A DNA stretch of 64,000 nt from Martelella mediterranea DSM 17316. Lineage in GTDB: Bacteria > Pseudomonadota > Alphaproteobacteria > Rhizobiales > Rhizobiaceae. The first letter of the stretch is position 1. Each line of letters begins with the position of its first letter. Positions 51,315-60,340 of the stretch are shown one piece after another. Where the stretch lies: the NCBI RefSeq assembly GCF_002043005.1, contig NZ_CP020330.1, positions 186,001 to 250,000 of the forward strand. The letters run 5' to 3'. The position numbers were made by a program, and so were the translations under genes. The notes under the pieces were generated by a model. The model searched no databases. It was not told the DNA's origin and worked only from the letters and a program-made list of their open reading frames with translations.

Positions 51315-52279
51315 CACTGGTTCGCCTGCTTGACGAGCGGGGCCCATTCGGCAACGCCTTCCGCGACATAGTCTGTGAATTCTTCGCTCGTCATCTTGCC
51401 GCCGACAATACCCCATGTGTCGAACTGGGCGACGACATCATCGGAGGCGAGCGCCGTGTCGAGCGCGTCCTGAAGCGTGGAGACGACCTCGGGGTCGACG
51501 CCGGCCGGACCGGAAATACCGAGCCAGTTCTCCGCAACGATATCATAGCCGAGTTCGGTAAAGGTCGGGGTATCGGGCAGGGTTTCGAGCCGTTCTGGCG
51601 AGGAGACGGCGAGCGGGAGTGCTGTCCCATCCTCAACGGCCGGCAGGTTCTGCGGCACGGCATCGAAGATCACCGGGATAACGTTCGCGCGGAAATCGAG
51701 CCGCATCGGGCCGGAGCCCTTGTAGGGAATGTGCGAGAGTTCGACGCCTGCCTCGTTCTCGAAGGCAACGGCCACGACATGGCCCCACGAGCCGACGCCG
51801 GAGGAGCCGTAGTCCAGCATGCCGGGCTCGGCCTTTGCCTTTTCGACAAAGGCGGCCATATCCGGCGTCTCAAGCTCGGGCGAGACGAACATGCCGAGAT
51901 GGACGGCGCCGATATAGCCGATATGGGTGAAGTCTTCGACCGGATCATAGGGCGTATCCGGGAAGCTCGTCGGCGCGACATTGAAGGGCGTCAAGTTGGA
52001 GAGCATCAGCGTGTAGCCGTCACTGTCGGCATTCTTCAGCTCGGTTGCGGCGACCGTGCCGGCAGCGCCCGGCTTGTTCTCGACAACGAATTGCTGGCCA
52101 AGCGCGGCCCCGAGCTTTTCGGTGAGAAGGCGGGCGACGAGGTCGCTCGAACCACCCGGCGGGAAGGACACCAGGATACGAACGGGCCTTTCGGGATATT
52201 CCGCGGCAAGTGCCGCGGGCGCGAGCGCAGCAAGGGCGGTGGCGGCGAGGATCAAGGATTTCAGCGGACGGGCCGGCAT
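51314..52279 (-). CDS. tctC: Tripartite tricarboxylate transporter substrate-binding protein (TctC/Bug family)
   Basis: A 321-residue periplasmic protein with a signal peptide (LKSLILAATALAALAPAALAAE). Its mature part opens with YPERPVRILVSFPPGGSSDLVAR, the Bug-family ligand-binding loop, then VVENKPGAAGTVAATELKNADSDGYTLML and DFTHIGYIG. It captures a carboxylic acid for TctAB. The ATG at 52279 is preferred over 52336 since CTGGAG lies nearby and the signal peptide then begins directly. It is the first gene of the operon and diverges from the RpiR gene. Confidence 0.9.
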   Translation of the reverse strand: MPARPLKSLILAATALAALAPAALAAEYPERPVRILVSFPPGGSSDLVARLLTEKLGAALGQQFVVENKPGAAGTVAATELKNADSDGYTLMLSNLTPFNVAPTSFPDTPYDPVEDFTHIGYIGAVHLGMFVSPELETPDMAAFVEKAKAEPGMLDYGSSGVGSWGHVVAVAFENEAGVELSHIPYKGSGPMRLDFRANVIPVIFDAVPQNLPAVEDGTALPLAVSSPERLETLPDTPTFTELGYDIVAENWLGISGPAGVDPEVVSTLQDALDTALASDDVVAQFDTWGIVGGKMTSEEFTDYVAEGVAEWAPLVKQANQ

Positions 52280-52348
52280 GTCGGGACTCCAGTTTCTGCT
52301 GTCGTGGGTCGGGGCGAATGCATTGACGAAATTCAAGTTCCAACAAAA

Positions 52349-52362
52349 GAAACTACAGTTTC
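52349..52362. promoter_or_regulatory. GAAACT/AGTTTC dyad, candidate RpiR operator 1
   Basis: GAAACTACAGTTTC has perfect 6-bp arms and a 2-bp centre. It is placed 70 bases upstream of TctC in an AT-rich stretch. The RpiR/MurR family is known to use TGAAA/TTTCA-type palindromes, and two similar dyads lie at 52502 and 52565. Confidence 0.55.
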
Positions 52363-52501
52363 AAAAATCACGCAAGTAAAAAATAGGCATATATCGCAAT
52401 TGATTATTATTTAGGCAATTTGAATTTTCCTTGAGCACTTGAAGCAGCAAAAAGCCCGCAGATACGGCACTTTCCCGCGGCCGTTTACAAAACGCCGCAC
52501 T

Positions 52502-52515
52502 GAAATCATGATTTC
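52502..52515. promoter_or_regulatory. Perfect GAAATCATGATTTC palindrome, candidate RpiR operator 2
   Basis: A perfect 14-bp palindrome preceded by T, located 27 bases upstream of the first ATG of the RpiR gene. It fits autoregulation. Confidence 0.6.
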
Positions 52516-52542
52516 GAAAACGCGCTGCTTGCATTTTCCGCC

Positions 52543-53427
52543 ATGCAATCATTAATGAGAATCATGAAATCAGAATTTCAAAACCCTGCCGACGACGCTC
52601 CTTTTCTCACCCGCGTGCAACGGGTGTTGCCGCAGTTGAGCCCCGCCGAGCGTCGGCTGGGTGAGTTCCTGCTGGATTTTCCCGGCGAGCTCGGCAGTTA
52701 TGACGCGCAGGAGCTGGCCCGGCTTTGCGATGTCTCGAAGGCGACCGTTTCGCGCTTTATTCGCAAGCTCGGCTTTGCCAGCTATGACCAGGCGAAAAAG
52801 GCGGTGCGCGATGAGCGCCAGACCGGTTCGCGCGTGTTCTTCGCCCATGCCGAGCCGGAAGCCAATGCCGCAGCGCTGGCCCTCGACATGCGTGAGGACA
52901 AGGACAATCTCGACTGGACCTTCGCCAATCTCGATCCGAGCGAGCTGGAAGCGCTCGCCGCTGCCGTGGTCGATAGCCGAAAGGTCTGGATCACCGGCCA
53001 GCGCATCAGCCAGTCCTTTGCCCATTACATCTACTGGCAACTGACCAAGATCGTCGGCGAGGTCGCGGTTTTCCCGCAAGGCGGCGAAACGCTGGGCGAG
53101 CATGTGGCCCGGATCGAGGAAGGCGACCTGGTGATCGCCATCACGCTGCGCCGCCGCATTGCCGGCACGCGGCAATTGCTGGATTCGATTGCGGAAAGCG
53201 GCGCGCGCCTTGCCTTGATCTCGGATGAGACCATGGCCCGTCATCCCGCCGCCCGCTGGCATTTTCCCTGCCGGATCCATTCCGACGGGCCGCAGTTCAA
53301 CCATGCGGCCGTGCTGGCGCTCTGCCACCAGATCGTGGTGCGCGCGACGCTGAAGGCCGGGCGCACGGGCCGCGATCGGCTAAGAAGAGTCGACGCGGTC
53401 AACGAAAAGCTGGCGCAGTACGAGTAG
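52543..53427 (+). CDS. MurR/RpiR-family transcriptional regulator
   Basis: A 294-residue regulator with an N-terminal RpiR-type helix-turn-helix (residues 25-100: LPQLSPAERRLGEFLLDFPGELGSYDAQELARLCDVSKATVSRFIRKLGFASYDQAKKAV) and a C-terminal SIS domain for a phosphorylated sugar or similar ligand (VWITGQRISQSFAHYIYWQL, then EGDLVIAITLRRRIAGT). Three in-frame ATGs occur at 52543, 52555 and 52564, none with a strong ribosome binding site; the last would still keep all domains. It diverges from the Tct operon and probably controls it. Confidence 0.87.
   Translation: MQSLMRIMKSEFQNPADDAPFLTRVQRVLPQLSPAERRLGEFLLDFPGELGSYDAQELARLCDVSKATVSRFIRKLGFASYDQAKKAVRDERQTGSRVFFAHAEPEANAAALALDMREDKDNLDWTFANLDPSELEALAAAVVDSRKVWITGQRISQSFAHYIYWQLTKIVGEVAVFPQGGETLGEHVARIEEGDLVIAITLRRRIAGTRQLLDSIAESGARLALISDETMARHPAARWHFPCRIHSDGPQFNHAAVLALCHQIVVRATLKAGRTGRDRLRRVDAVNEKLAQYE
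52565..52580. promoter_or_regulatory. TGAAAT-CAGA-ATTTCA dyad, candidate RpiR operator 3
   Basis: Two 6-bp arms around a 4-bp centre, overlapping the first codons of the RpiR gene. It is the third dyad of the TGAAA/TTTCA kind in 230 bases. Its coding position makes it weaker evidence than the site at 52502. Confidence 0.4.
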
Positions 53428-53646
53428 GCTGGCAGAGATCAGCCGGGCGCCCTGCCGAGCGCAAAGGCGACATCGGGGTTGTCGTTACGCAGGCCTTCGG
53501 GGCCTGGGACGAGGGCGCCTGCGTTGCGACAAGAAACTTCAAAACCGCTCTTCTGGCAGGCACGAAACCGAAAGCAGGCAATCGGTCTTTGGCCGCCCGG
53601 TGCCCGGCTGCAAACCCGATCCAGCGCGACCACGACATGTCACGCC
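53428..53646. other. Gap after the RpiR gene
   Basis: About 220 bases without a recognisable gene. A hairpin CAGGCC-TTCGG-GGCCTG (53490-53506) may end RpiR transcription, though no T-tract follows. A 65-codon minus-strand frame (53439-53633) has no family signature and no good start, so it is not called. Confidence 0.35.
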
Positions 53647-53660
53647 TTGATCACGGTCAA
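53647..53660. promoter_or_regulatory. FNR/CRP-like box upstream of the SQR-like gene
   Basis: TTGATCACGGTCAA matches the FNR/Anr/FixK consensus TTGATNNNNATCAA in nine of ten defined bases. It lies 157 bases upstream of the SQR-like gene, with 5' AT-rich sequence (GTAGATTGAATG) between them. A Crp/Fnr-family gene lies at the end of the same gene set, but its recognition helix is not the classical FNR type. Confidence 0.5.
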
Positions 53661-53817
53661 TTTTGGACCGCCGACTTCAATGTAGATTGAATGCCGAAGA
53701 TGGTCTGTTTCGCACCATGCGGCAGAACCGGACAGCAGGCCGACTTCCGTTGCGCAGACGCAAGGTCTGGACCGCCGTTCCGGCCACGGTGTGTATCTGA
53801 TGAGGAGGAGAGATCGG

Positions 53818-55119
53818 ATGAAACGCAGGGAATTCCTCGGCCTGGCAGCCCTCGGCGGCGCTGCGGCCGCACTGCCGGTGACCGAGGCAAAGCCAGCCCG
53901 GGCGCAGGTGTCAACCTCGGCCAGTATCGTCATCGTCGGGGCCGGGGCCGCCGGCACGGCGCTGGCCAACCGGCTGAGCGAACGGCTCGCGGGCGCCCGG
54001 ATCACGATCATCGATCCGCGCACCACGCATCTTTATCAACCCGGCCTCACGCTGGTGGCAACCGGACTGAAGCCGGCCTCCTACGTCACATCGGACGAAA
54101 GCCGCTGGTTACCCAAGGGAATAGACTGGATCAGGGAAAAGGTCGCCGCCGTGGATGCCGAGGCCAGGACGGTCTCGACGGAAAGCGGGCGGACCATCGA
54201 TTATGACTGGCTGGTGCTCGCCCCCGGCCTGGTTCTGGATTACGGCGCAATCGAAGGCTTTTCCGTGGACATGATCGGCGAGAACGGCATCGGCGGACTT
54301 TATGGCGGACCGGAACAGGCCGCGCGCACCTGGCAGGCGGCGCGGAAATTCACCGAGGAAGGCGGCATCGGGATATTCACCCGTCCCGCGACCGAGATGA
54401 AATGCGCCGGCGCTCCGCTCAAGCACACCTTTCTGATCGACGATATCGCCCGCCGGGCGGGCAATACCGGCAAGATGAACATGATCTATACCGCGCCGCA
54501 ATCCTCCCTCTTCGGCGTGCCGATCGTGGCCGAGAAGGTCCGGATGCTTTTCGAGGACCGCGGCATCAACACGATCATGCAGCGCACGTTGACGGCGGTG
54601 GACGCCGGCGCGAAACGCGCGACCTTCGCCACCGGCGACGGTAACGAGGAAATCGATTACGACTATATTCACGTCATCCCGCCGCAGCGCGCGCCGGACT
54701 TCATTCGCCGGTCGGGCCTGTCCTGGTCCGACAAATGGACCGACCAGGGCTGGGTCGAGGTCGACATGCATACCCTGCGTCATTTGCGCTACCCGGACAT
54801 TTTCGCGCTTGGCGACGTGGCGGGCGTGCCCAAGGGCAAGACCGCGGCGAGCGTGAAGTGGCAGGTCCCGGTGGTCGAGGATCATCTCGTCGCCGCCATC
54901 GACGGCCGCGAGGGCACCGCGAGCTATAACGGCTACACCTCCTGCCCGCTGATTACCCGGATCGGCCGGGCCATGCTGGTCGAGTTCGACTACCGCAACA
55001 ATCTGACGCCCTCTTTTCCCGGTATCATCGCCCCGCTGGAGGAACTCTGGATCAGTTGGCTGATGAAAGAGGTTGCGCTGAAGGCGACTTACAATGCAAT
55101 GTTGCGCGGACAGGCCTGA
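53818..55119 (+). CDS. Sulfide:quinone oxidoreductase-like FAD protein with Tat signal
   Basis: A 433-residue flavoprotein. The N-terminus MKRREFLGLAALGGAAAALP is a twin-arginine signal. The FAD fingerprint is IVIVGAGAAGTALANRL near residue 41. Two conserved cysteines of SQR/flavocytochrome c enzymes are visible: one in EMKCAGAPLKHTF and one in NGYTSCPLITR, the pair that holds the polysulfide bridge. FALGDVAGVPKGKTAASV is the C-terminal FAD motif. It would oxidise sulfide and pass electrons to the quinone pool or to another acceptor outside the cytoplasm. Ribosome binding site GAGGAGGAG precedes the ATG. The next gene follows after 12 bases. Confidence 0.87.
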   Translation: MKRREFLGLAALGGAAAALPVTEAKPARAQVSTSASIVIVGAGAAGTALANRLSERLAGARITIIDPRTTHLYQPGLTLVATGLKPASYVTSDESRWLPKGIDWIREKVAAVDAEARTVSTESGRTIDYDWLVLAPGLVLDYGAIEGFSVDMIGENGIGGLYGGPEQAARTWQAARKFTEEGGIGIFTRPATEMKCAGAPLKHTFLIDDIARRAGNTGKMNMIYTAPQSSLFGVPIVAEKVRMLFEDRGINTIMQRTLTAVDAGAKRATFATGDGNEEIDYDYIHVIPPQRAPDFIRRSGLSWSDKWTDQGWVEVDMHTLRHLRYPDIFALGDVAGVPKGKTAASVKWQVPVVEDHLVAAIDGREGTASYNGYTSCPLITRIGRAMLVEFDYRNNLTPSFPGIIAPLEELWISWLMKEVALKATYNAMLRGQA

Positions 55120-55131
55120 GGAGGATCGGAC

Positions 55132-55497
55132 ATGAAAGACATGACGCTCTCGACGCTGATCGCCGTTCTCGAGGAAATTTTCGGCCGGGGCGTGTTCTGG
55201 GCCATGGTCGCCGCTGCGGCAATCGTTACGCTCGCCTATTTCTACGTTCTCGTTCGCGACCGCTCGGTCAGTTGGAAAAAATTCCTGCTGGCGCAGCTTT
55301 CCATGCCGGTCGGCGCCATCGCCGCGGTCTGGTTTCTGATGGTCATGACCCATTCGCGCCTGTCCGACATGGGCGGGCCGATAGACGTCATCGTCCTGCT
55401 TTGCGTAGCCGCGGCCGGCGCCATCGGCATGGCGATCCTCGTATACACCGTCGAAGCGCTCATCGGCTCCGACCGGACCACGGACGAGGGCAAGTGA
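55132..55497 (+). CDS. Small membrane protein (DUF5368-like)
   Basis: A 121-residue protein with three predicted membrane segments: GVFWAMVAAAAIVTLAYFYVLV, FLLAQLSMPVGAIAAVWFLMV and PIDVIVLLCVAAAGAIGMAILV. It resembles a family of unknown function, probably DUF5368, that occurs next to SQR-type flavoproteins in alphaproteobacteria; that assignment is from memory and uncertain. Twelve bases after the SQR-like gene, it may anchor that protein or link it to the quinone pool. GAGGATCGG precedes the ATG. Confidence 0.75.
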   Translation: MKDMTLSTLIAVLEEIFGRGVFWAMVAAAAIVTLAYFYVLVRDRSVSWKKFLLAQLSMPVGAIAAVWFLMVMTHSRLSDMGGPIDVIVLLCVAAAGAIGMAILVYTVEALIGSDRTTDEGK

Positions 55498-55560
55498 GAA
55501 CAAGTCAGGATCACGAAGGAGGAAGCCGCAAGCAGGCATCCGCCATGGAGGGAATTCGCC

Positions 55561-56289
55561 ATGCAGATCAACGTAACCTTGCAGACGTCGCATGCCGCCC
55601 CTTGCTCGGCGGTCGATGCCTATGCCGCGCTGCGCCCGAAACAGGCCGTAAGACGGGCCGTCAAGGGTCGCACCGTCGTGCAGGAGTCCGACTACGCCGC
55701 CCATTCGATGTTGCTGTTGGACGGCTGGGCGGCCCTTTCCAAGACAATGCCCGAAGGCGAGGTACAGATCATCGACGTGATGCTGCCCGGTGATTTTGCG
55801 CTGGTCGGCGCGGAGGTCGCCCCCGTCGCTGCCTTCACTGTCGAGGCACTGACCGATATCAGCTATCTCGCCGTACCGCTCGAGCACGTCAATGGCCCGG
55901 GCCCGGAACACGCCGAGCTGCGCCGGCTGTTCACGGCGTTGCTCGTGACGACACAGGCCCGCATGTCCGAACTCCTGTTGCGAATGGGGCGAAGCGGTGC
56001 GTGCCGCGTAGCCTATACCCTGCTGGAGCTTTATGTCCGGCTGGAGCAGATCGGTTTGATCCGGAACGGGCGATTCCGCCTGCCCATGAACCAGCACAAG
56101 ATCGGAGAATTCACCGGCCTCAGCAACGTACATGTGTGCCGCACCATGCGCCGGTTCGCGCGCGACGGGCTGATCACGAATTTCGACAATCAGGAGATTT
56201 CCCTCAACGATCTGAACGCCCTGAGCGACTTTGCCGGGGTTGACCTCACGCGGCTCCGTAAGGAAATCTTTCTGCGCAGACCGCAATAG
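55561..56289 (+). CDS. Crp/Fnr-family transcriptional regulator
   Basis: A 242-residue protein with a cyclic-nucleotide-binding-type sensor domain (residues 20-150) and a C-terminal Crp helix-turn-helix (HKIGEFTGLSNVHVCRTMRRFARDGLITNF). The four cysteines that hold the Fe-S cluster in FNR are absent; only one N-terminal Cys is seen, so it is not a direct oxygen sensor of FNR type. The recognition helix reads SNVHVCR instead of the ET-SR of FNR. It is encoded 63 bases after the small membrane protein and may control the SQR-like unit. Confidence 0.87.
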   Translation: MQINVTLQTSHAAPCSAVDAYAALRPKQAVRRAVKGRTVVQESDYAAHSMLLLDGWAALSKTMPEGEVQIIDVMLPGDFALVGAEVAPVAAFTVEALTDISYLAVPLEHVNGPGPEHAELRRLFTALLVTTQARMSELLLRMGRSGACRVAYTLLELYVRLEQIGLIRNGRFRLPMNQHKIGEFTGLSNVHVCRTMRRFARDGLITNFDNQEISLNDLNALSDFAGVDLTRLRKEIFLRRPQ

Positions 56290-56334
56290 AGCATTTCGCG
56301 GACCTGGGACGATCCAGCTTGGCCGCGCCATGCT

Positions 56335-56745
56335 TCAGCGCGTCTCGACCACCTCTCCGAGCGTTTGCCCCGCAAGTTCCTCATCGGCGTCGTTGGCGAT
56401 GTCGCCCAGCGACATGATGCCCGCAACAGCGCCCGCGTCATCGACGACGACCAACCGGCGAATTTGAAGATCGCCCATGCGGTGCGCCGCTTCGCGGACC
56501 GTCTGTTCGGGGCGACAGGTGGCAACGTCGCGTGTCATGATCGCGGCGATGGGCCCATCGGACACAGCGTTGGGAAGATAGCGCGTCACGATGTCCCGGT
56601 CGGTGACGATGCCGACAACCTTCTCCGCCTCGCAGATCACGACGGCGCCTATGCCGCACTCCTTCATGAGCGCCGCTACCGCCCGGACGGATGCCGCGGG
56701 ACCAACGGTGGTTACGGGGCGGCGCATGATGGATTTGACAAACAT
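56335..56745 (-). CDS. CBS-pair domain protein
   Basis: A 136-residue protein that consists of two CBS motifs (about residues 7-62 and 68-125), with AALMKECGIGAVVICEAEKVVGIVTDRDIVTRYL and AHRMGDLQIRRLVVVDDAGAVAGIMSLGDIA. Such stand-alone pairs bind adenine nucleotides and act as energy or redox sensors. An in-frame ATG at 56760 is possible, but 56745 sits after GGAGATTGGAG. It lies downstream of the N-ATPase operon on the same strand with a 133-base gap. Confidence 0.88.
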   Translation of the reverse strand: MFVKSIMRRPVTTVGPAASVRAVAALMKECGIGAVVICEAEKVVGIVTDRDIVTRYLPNAVSDGPIAAIMTRDVATCRPEQTVREAAHRMGDLQIRRLVVVDDAGAVAGIMSLGDIANDADEELAGQTLGEVVETR

Positions 56746-56852
56746 CTCCAATCTCCACATCGGAAACTAACCCTGGTTGCTGGCATTGCATTGCGGGCCT
56801 TGCCTACTGTTAACGCAACCAGCGCCGAAACGGATCCTTTGGTCAGGATTTT

Positions 56853-56865
56853 AGCCCGAAGGGCT
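56853..56865 (-). terminator. Possible terminator of the N-ATPase operon
   Basis: A short hairpin, AGCCC-TTC-GGGCT on the minus strand, lies 14 bases after the atpG stop codon. It has only five pairs and no T-tract on that strand, so termination is uncertain. Confidence 0.3.
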
Positions 56866-56878
56866 TTACCCCCGCCGG

Positions 56879-57784
56879 TCAGCTATCCTTATCGTCGCTC
56901 CGTTTGGTGCGATGCGATTTCAACGCCTCGAAACCGATGATGACATCAAGCAGTTCGGTGGTGATCTCGCTCTGCCGCAGCTGGCGCATTTCTCCGGCGA
57001 GTTCCTCGCGCCGGTCATCGATCGCGCGTTCGGCCTGCTGCATGCGGGCCAGACGCGCGGCGTTTTCGGTTACCAGCGCCTCGGCCGCTGCGAGAAAGAG
57101 TTCGGTGAAAAGAAAGCTTCGCACAAGCGCGGCGAGCATATGCCCGGGCGAAAGAGAAAAGGTCGGCAGGCTGCGCGATGCCCAGGGGCGCGCGGCCAGC
57201 GCCCCGGTCATGGCCGGGTCGAGCGGCAGCAGCCTGCGCGTCACCGGCGCCTGCCGGCCATGCTCGACCCGCTGCATGAACACCAGCGACACCGTCATGC
57301 CGGCACCGCCCCTGGCGCCCTGGATATCGTCGATGAGGGTGATCAGCCTTCCGGCAAGCCGGCCCAGCCCGTCGACATTCGCTGGTGGCAGAAGGGCGGT
57401 ATCGGCGGAGATACCCTGCCCCGCCAGCGCGTCCTCCAACTGCGCGCCGATACAGATCACCCGCGTCGGGGCTTCATCGCCCGGGCCGCGCTGAACCTCT
57501 TTCGCCAGCAATTCATTGTAATTGCCGCAAAGCCCGTGATCGGAGCCGAAGGCGATCGTGACCCGCTCCGCGGCGTTTTCGGAAACTTCGGGCAAAGGTC
57601 CCTCGACAGTGAGGAACGCGTGCAGACCGTCCAGAACCGTGGCGCGATAGGCCTCGATGGCGTGAGCGGCCTGCTCGTAAGGCGCGGCGTTGATCGCCGA
57701 CATCGTTTTCATTGTGCGCACGATACCGCGAATGCTGTCCATGGTTTCGGCGCGGCGGGTGAGAAGCTCAAGCGTCTGCGTCAT
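56879..57784 (-). CDS. atpG: N-type ATP synthase subunit gamma
   Basis: A 301-residue central-stalk subunit. The opening helix [29 protein letters not shown] and the closing helix [24 protein letters not shown]...[19 protein letters not shown] form the coiled coil that turns inside the A3B3 ring. [12 protein letters not shown] is the gamma-subunit signature region. The start at 57784 overlaps the atpA end by 17 bases; the longer reading is a shadow of atpA. It is the last gene of the operon. Confidence 0.9.
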   Translation of the reverse strand: MTQTLELLTRRAETMDSIRGIVRTMKTMSAINAAPYEQAAHAIEAYRATVLDGLHAFLTVEGPLPEVSENAAERVTIAFGSDHGLCGNYNELLAKEVQRGPGDEAPTRVICIGAQLEDALAGQGISADTALLPPANVDGLGRLAGRLITLIDDIQGARGGAGMTVSLVFMQRVEHGRQAPVTRRLLPLDPAMTGALAARPWASRSLPTFSLSPGHMLAALVRSFLFTELFLAAAEALVTENAARLARMQQAERAIDDRREELAGEMRQLRQSEITTELLDVIIGFEALKSHRTKRSDDKDS

Positions 57785-59297
57785 CGCCTTTTCCCATCGC
57801 TTCGACAGCTTGGCGCGCCCTGGCCGTGACACCCGCGCGAATCTCGTCCGTCAGGGCCTCGTCGGCTTCGAGGCTTGCCGCAAGTCCGGCATCGTCTTCG
57901 CGCACGGCGCGGCGGATCGCCGCCATTGCAAGCAGCGTATGCACCTCGTCCAGTCCGTCCAGCAGCCCCTCCATCGCGGCAAGCAGGATGGCAAGCTGTT
58001 CGGCTGCCGGCATCGGATCGCGCTCGGGCTGGCGCAGCGCCGCGCGCACCGCCGCCCCGCGCGCCAGACGCGCGCGCGTATCCTCGTCCAGCCTTGTGCC
58101 GAAGCGGGCGAATTCCTCAAGCTCCTCGAATTGCGACAGCGTGACGCGCAGATTGCCCGCGACCGCGCGAAAGGCCCGCGCCTGCGCCTTGCCGCCGACG
58201 CGGCTGACCGACACGCCGAGATCGACCGCCGGGAACTGGTTGCGCCGCACAAGGCGCGGTGACAGGTAGATCTGCCCGTCGGTAATCGAGATCAGGTTGG
58301 TCGGGATATAGGCCGAAAGGTTCTCGGCCTGCGTCTCGACCACCGGTAGGGCGGTGATCGACCCGCGCCCCTCACCGAACTGGCCGGCGCGTTCCAGAAG
58401 CCGGGCATGGATGAAGAAGATGTCGCCGGGAAAAGCCTCGCGTCCCGGCGGACGGCGCAAAAGAAGCGACAGCTCGCGATAGGCGCGGGCGTGATGCGTC
58501 AGGTCGTCCAGCACCAGAAGCACGTCCTGCCCCCTGGCCGCAAACGCTTCGGCCATCGCCATCGCGGCATAGGGCGCGACATAGACAAGGCCGGGCGCAT
58601 CCTCGTCGCCTGCCGCCATGATGACGGTGCGCTCCATCATGCCGCCCTCGCGGATCGCGCCGATGACCTTGGCCACGGCATCGCCCCTTTGGCCGATCGC
58701 GCAATAGATGCAATGCACCCCGGTCGTGCGCTGGTTGAGGATCGCATCCACCGCGATCGAGGTCTTGCCGGTCTGCCGGTCGCCGATGATCAGTTCCCGC
58801 TGGCCCATGCCAACGGGCACCGCCGCGTCCACCGCCTTCAGCCCGGTGGCGAGCGGTCGCGACACCGCCCGCCGGTCGAGAATTCCCGCCGCCGGCCATT
58901 CTATGGGGCGGTGATGGTTCGTCTCGATCGGCCCCTGACCGTCCCGCGGCCGGCCGATCGGATCGACGACCCGCCCCAGAAGCGGCGCGCCGACCGGCAC
59001 GCTCACCACCTGGCGGGTGCGCCGCACCGTCTCTCCCGGCGTCAGACGTTCCGTCGGGCCGAGCAGAACGACGCCCAACCGGCCCGGCTCCAGATCGAAC
59101 ACGATGCCCTTCACGCCCGAGGCGAATTCCAGCACTTCATCGGCCAGCGCCGAGCCAAGACCGGTGACGATCGCGACGCCATCGGCGGCTTCCTCCAGAC
59201 GACCTATCTCGCTGACGCGCGGAGGCGGCGCGGGCGCATCCAGGAGTTTGCGAAGCAACGCGCCCGCACCGGTTTCGGCAGCGCCTTCATCCGTCAT
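57768..59297 (-). CDS. atpA: N-type ATP synthase subunit alpha
   Basis: A 509-residue alpha subunit of F1. It has the P-loop [15 protein letters not shown] near residue 170, the [41 protein letters not shown] region, and [26 protein letters not shown] near 365, which includes the conserved VSRVGG segment with the arginine finger. It forms the non-catalytic sites of the A3B3 head. It overlaps the atpF gene by 11 bases. Confidence 0.94.
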   Translation of the reverse strand: MTDEGAAETGAGALLRKLLDAPAPPPRVSEIGRLEEAADGVAIVTGLGSALADEVLEFASGVKGIVFDLEPGRLGVVLLGPTERLTPGETVRRTRQVVSVPVGAPLLGRVVDPIGRPRDGQGPIETNHHRPIEWPAAGILDRRAVSRPLATGLKAVDAAVPVGMGQRELIIGDRQTGKTSIAVDAILNQRTTGVHCIYCAIGQRGDAVAKVIGAIREGGMMERTVIMAAGDEDAPGLVYVAPYAAMAMAEAFAARGQDVLLVLDDLTHHARAYRELSLLLRRPPGREAFPGDIFFIHARLLERAGQFGEGRGSITALPVVETQAENLSAYIPTNLISITDGQIYLSPRLVRRNQFPAVDLGVSVSRVGGKAQARAFRAVAGNLRVTLSQFEELEEFARFGTRLDEDTRARLARGAAVRAALRQPERDPMPAAEQLAILLAAMEGLLDGLDEVHTLLAMAAIRRAVREDDAGLAASLEADEALTDEIRAGVTARARQAVEAMGKGDDADA

Positions 59298-60045
59298 CGC
59301 GCGCGCTCCCGGCCGGCAGGTCGTCCATTGCCTTGTCGAGCATCGCCTCGAGGTCCTCGAGATAGTCGCTGATCGTCCAGTCTATCTGCACGCTGCCCAA
59401 CTTCAGGCTAAGGCCCGGCGACCGCGTCTCATCGGTCTCGAAACTGAGCTGCGCGCCCGGCGCAAGCCTGTTCAGCGCATCGCGCAGGCCGGCGCGCACA
59501 TCCTCGGGCAGGGGATTGCGGGTCACGGCCACCGCGTATTGAGGCTCGCCATGCAGCCTGTCGGCCACCTCGGGCAGGCGCGCAACGGCGCGGGCCACGA
59601 TGCGGCTCTCCAGCGTCTCGTCGGCCAGGTCCGTCAACGCCTTCCGGGTCAGCGACAACAGCGCCTCGGCACCGGTTTTCTGCAACTCGGCCCGGTAGGC
59701 GCGCGCATCCTCGGCGCGTTGCGCGGCCCGCTCCGCCTGTTCGCGGTCTATTTTCCGGCGGGCCTCGGCCAGCATTTCGCGGCGCTCCTTCTCGGCCGCC
59801 TCCCGCGCCGCTTCCAGCGTTTCGGCGCGGCTGGCCTGCAACGCCTCGATCCGCGCTTCATATTCGGCCTTCTGCTTCTCAGCCGCCGCCTCGACCCGGG
59901 CGGCTTCGCCCATGCGCGTGGAGATTTCCCGCTCGCGCGCGTCGATGCCGTCGAGAATGGGCCGGTACAGGAAGCGCTTCAGCAGCCAGACCAGGACCAG
60001 GAAATTGCCGATCTGCGCGCCGACCGTGATCCAGTCGATCGACAT
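59287..60045 (-). CDS. atpF: N-type ATP synthase subunit b (fused b/delta-like)
   Basis: A 252-residue protein with an N-terminal membrane segment ([37 protein letters not shown]), a long charged coiled coil to about residue 130, and a C-terminal part of about 110 residues ([23 protein letters not shown] onwards) resembling a delta-subunit region. N-ATPase operons have no separate delta gene, so this extra domain probably fills its role in the peripheral stalk. The start at 60045 is used; longer readings are not plausible. Confidence 0.9.
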   Translation of the reverse strand: MSIDWITVGAQIGNFLVLVWLLKRFLYRPILDGIDAREREISTRMGEAARVEAAAEKQKAEYEARIEALQASRAETLEAAREAAEKERREMLAEARRKIDREQAERAAQRAEDARAYRAELQKTGAEALLSLTRKALTDLADETLESRIVARAVARLPEVADRLHGEPQYAVAVTRNPLPEDVRAGLRDALNRLAPGAQLSFETDETRSPGLSLKLGSVQIDWTISDYLEDLEAMLDKAMDDLPAGSARDDG

Positions 60046-60049
60046 GGCG

Positions 60050-60340
60050 TCAGCCCCCGGTCCCGCGCGCCGCCGCCTCAAGCGCCGCGTTCCAGAACGG
60101 GTTGGCGAACAGCAGGATCATGGCGACAACGAAACAATAGATGGCCGTCGATTCGATCATCGCGAGACTGACGAAAAGGGTGCGCGACAGGGTCGATGCG
60201 GCATCGGGCTGCTGCGCGATGGCGCTGAGAGCGGTCGAGGCGGCGCGCCCTTCGCCCAAAGCGGGTCCGAGCGCGCCGAACGAAACCGTCAGACCGGCGG
60301 TCAGGATCGAGATGAAGGCGATGATGGAAAGGTCAGTCAT
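60050..60340 (-). CDS. atpE: N-type ATP synthase subunit c
   Basis: A 96-residue ring subunit with two membrane helices. The ion-binding carboxylate is Glu63 in SLAMIESTAIY, followed by Ser-Thr. A second carboxylate, Glu30, lies in helix 1 (GPALGEGRAA), where Na+-binding rings usually have Gln. N-ATPase c-subunits with two glutamates are known, and one from Burkholderia was reported to couple H+. The ion used here cannot be decided from the sequence. The start at 60340 is supported by the family's typical short N-terminus. Confidence 0.93.
   Translation of the reverse strand: MTDLSIIAFISILTAGLTVSFGALGPALGEGRAASTALSAIAQQPDAASTLSRTLFVSLAMIESTAIYCFVVAMILLFANPFWNAALEAAARGTGG

Noticed and set aside
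53439..53633. Short minus-strand ORFs in the gap before the SQR-like gene
   Set aside because: No ribosome binding site, no recognisable domain, and Cys/Arg-rich composition; kept only as an unexplained gap.
54109..56331. Minus-strand ORF of 740 codons across the SQR-like, membrane and Crp/Fnr genes
   Set aside because: It overlaps three genes with clear domains on the other strand, and shows no domain itself.
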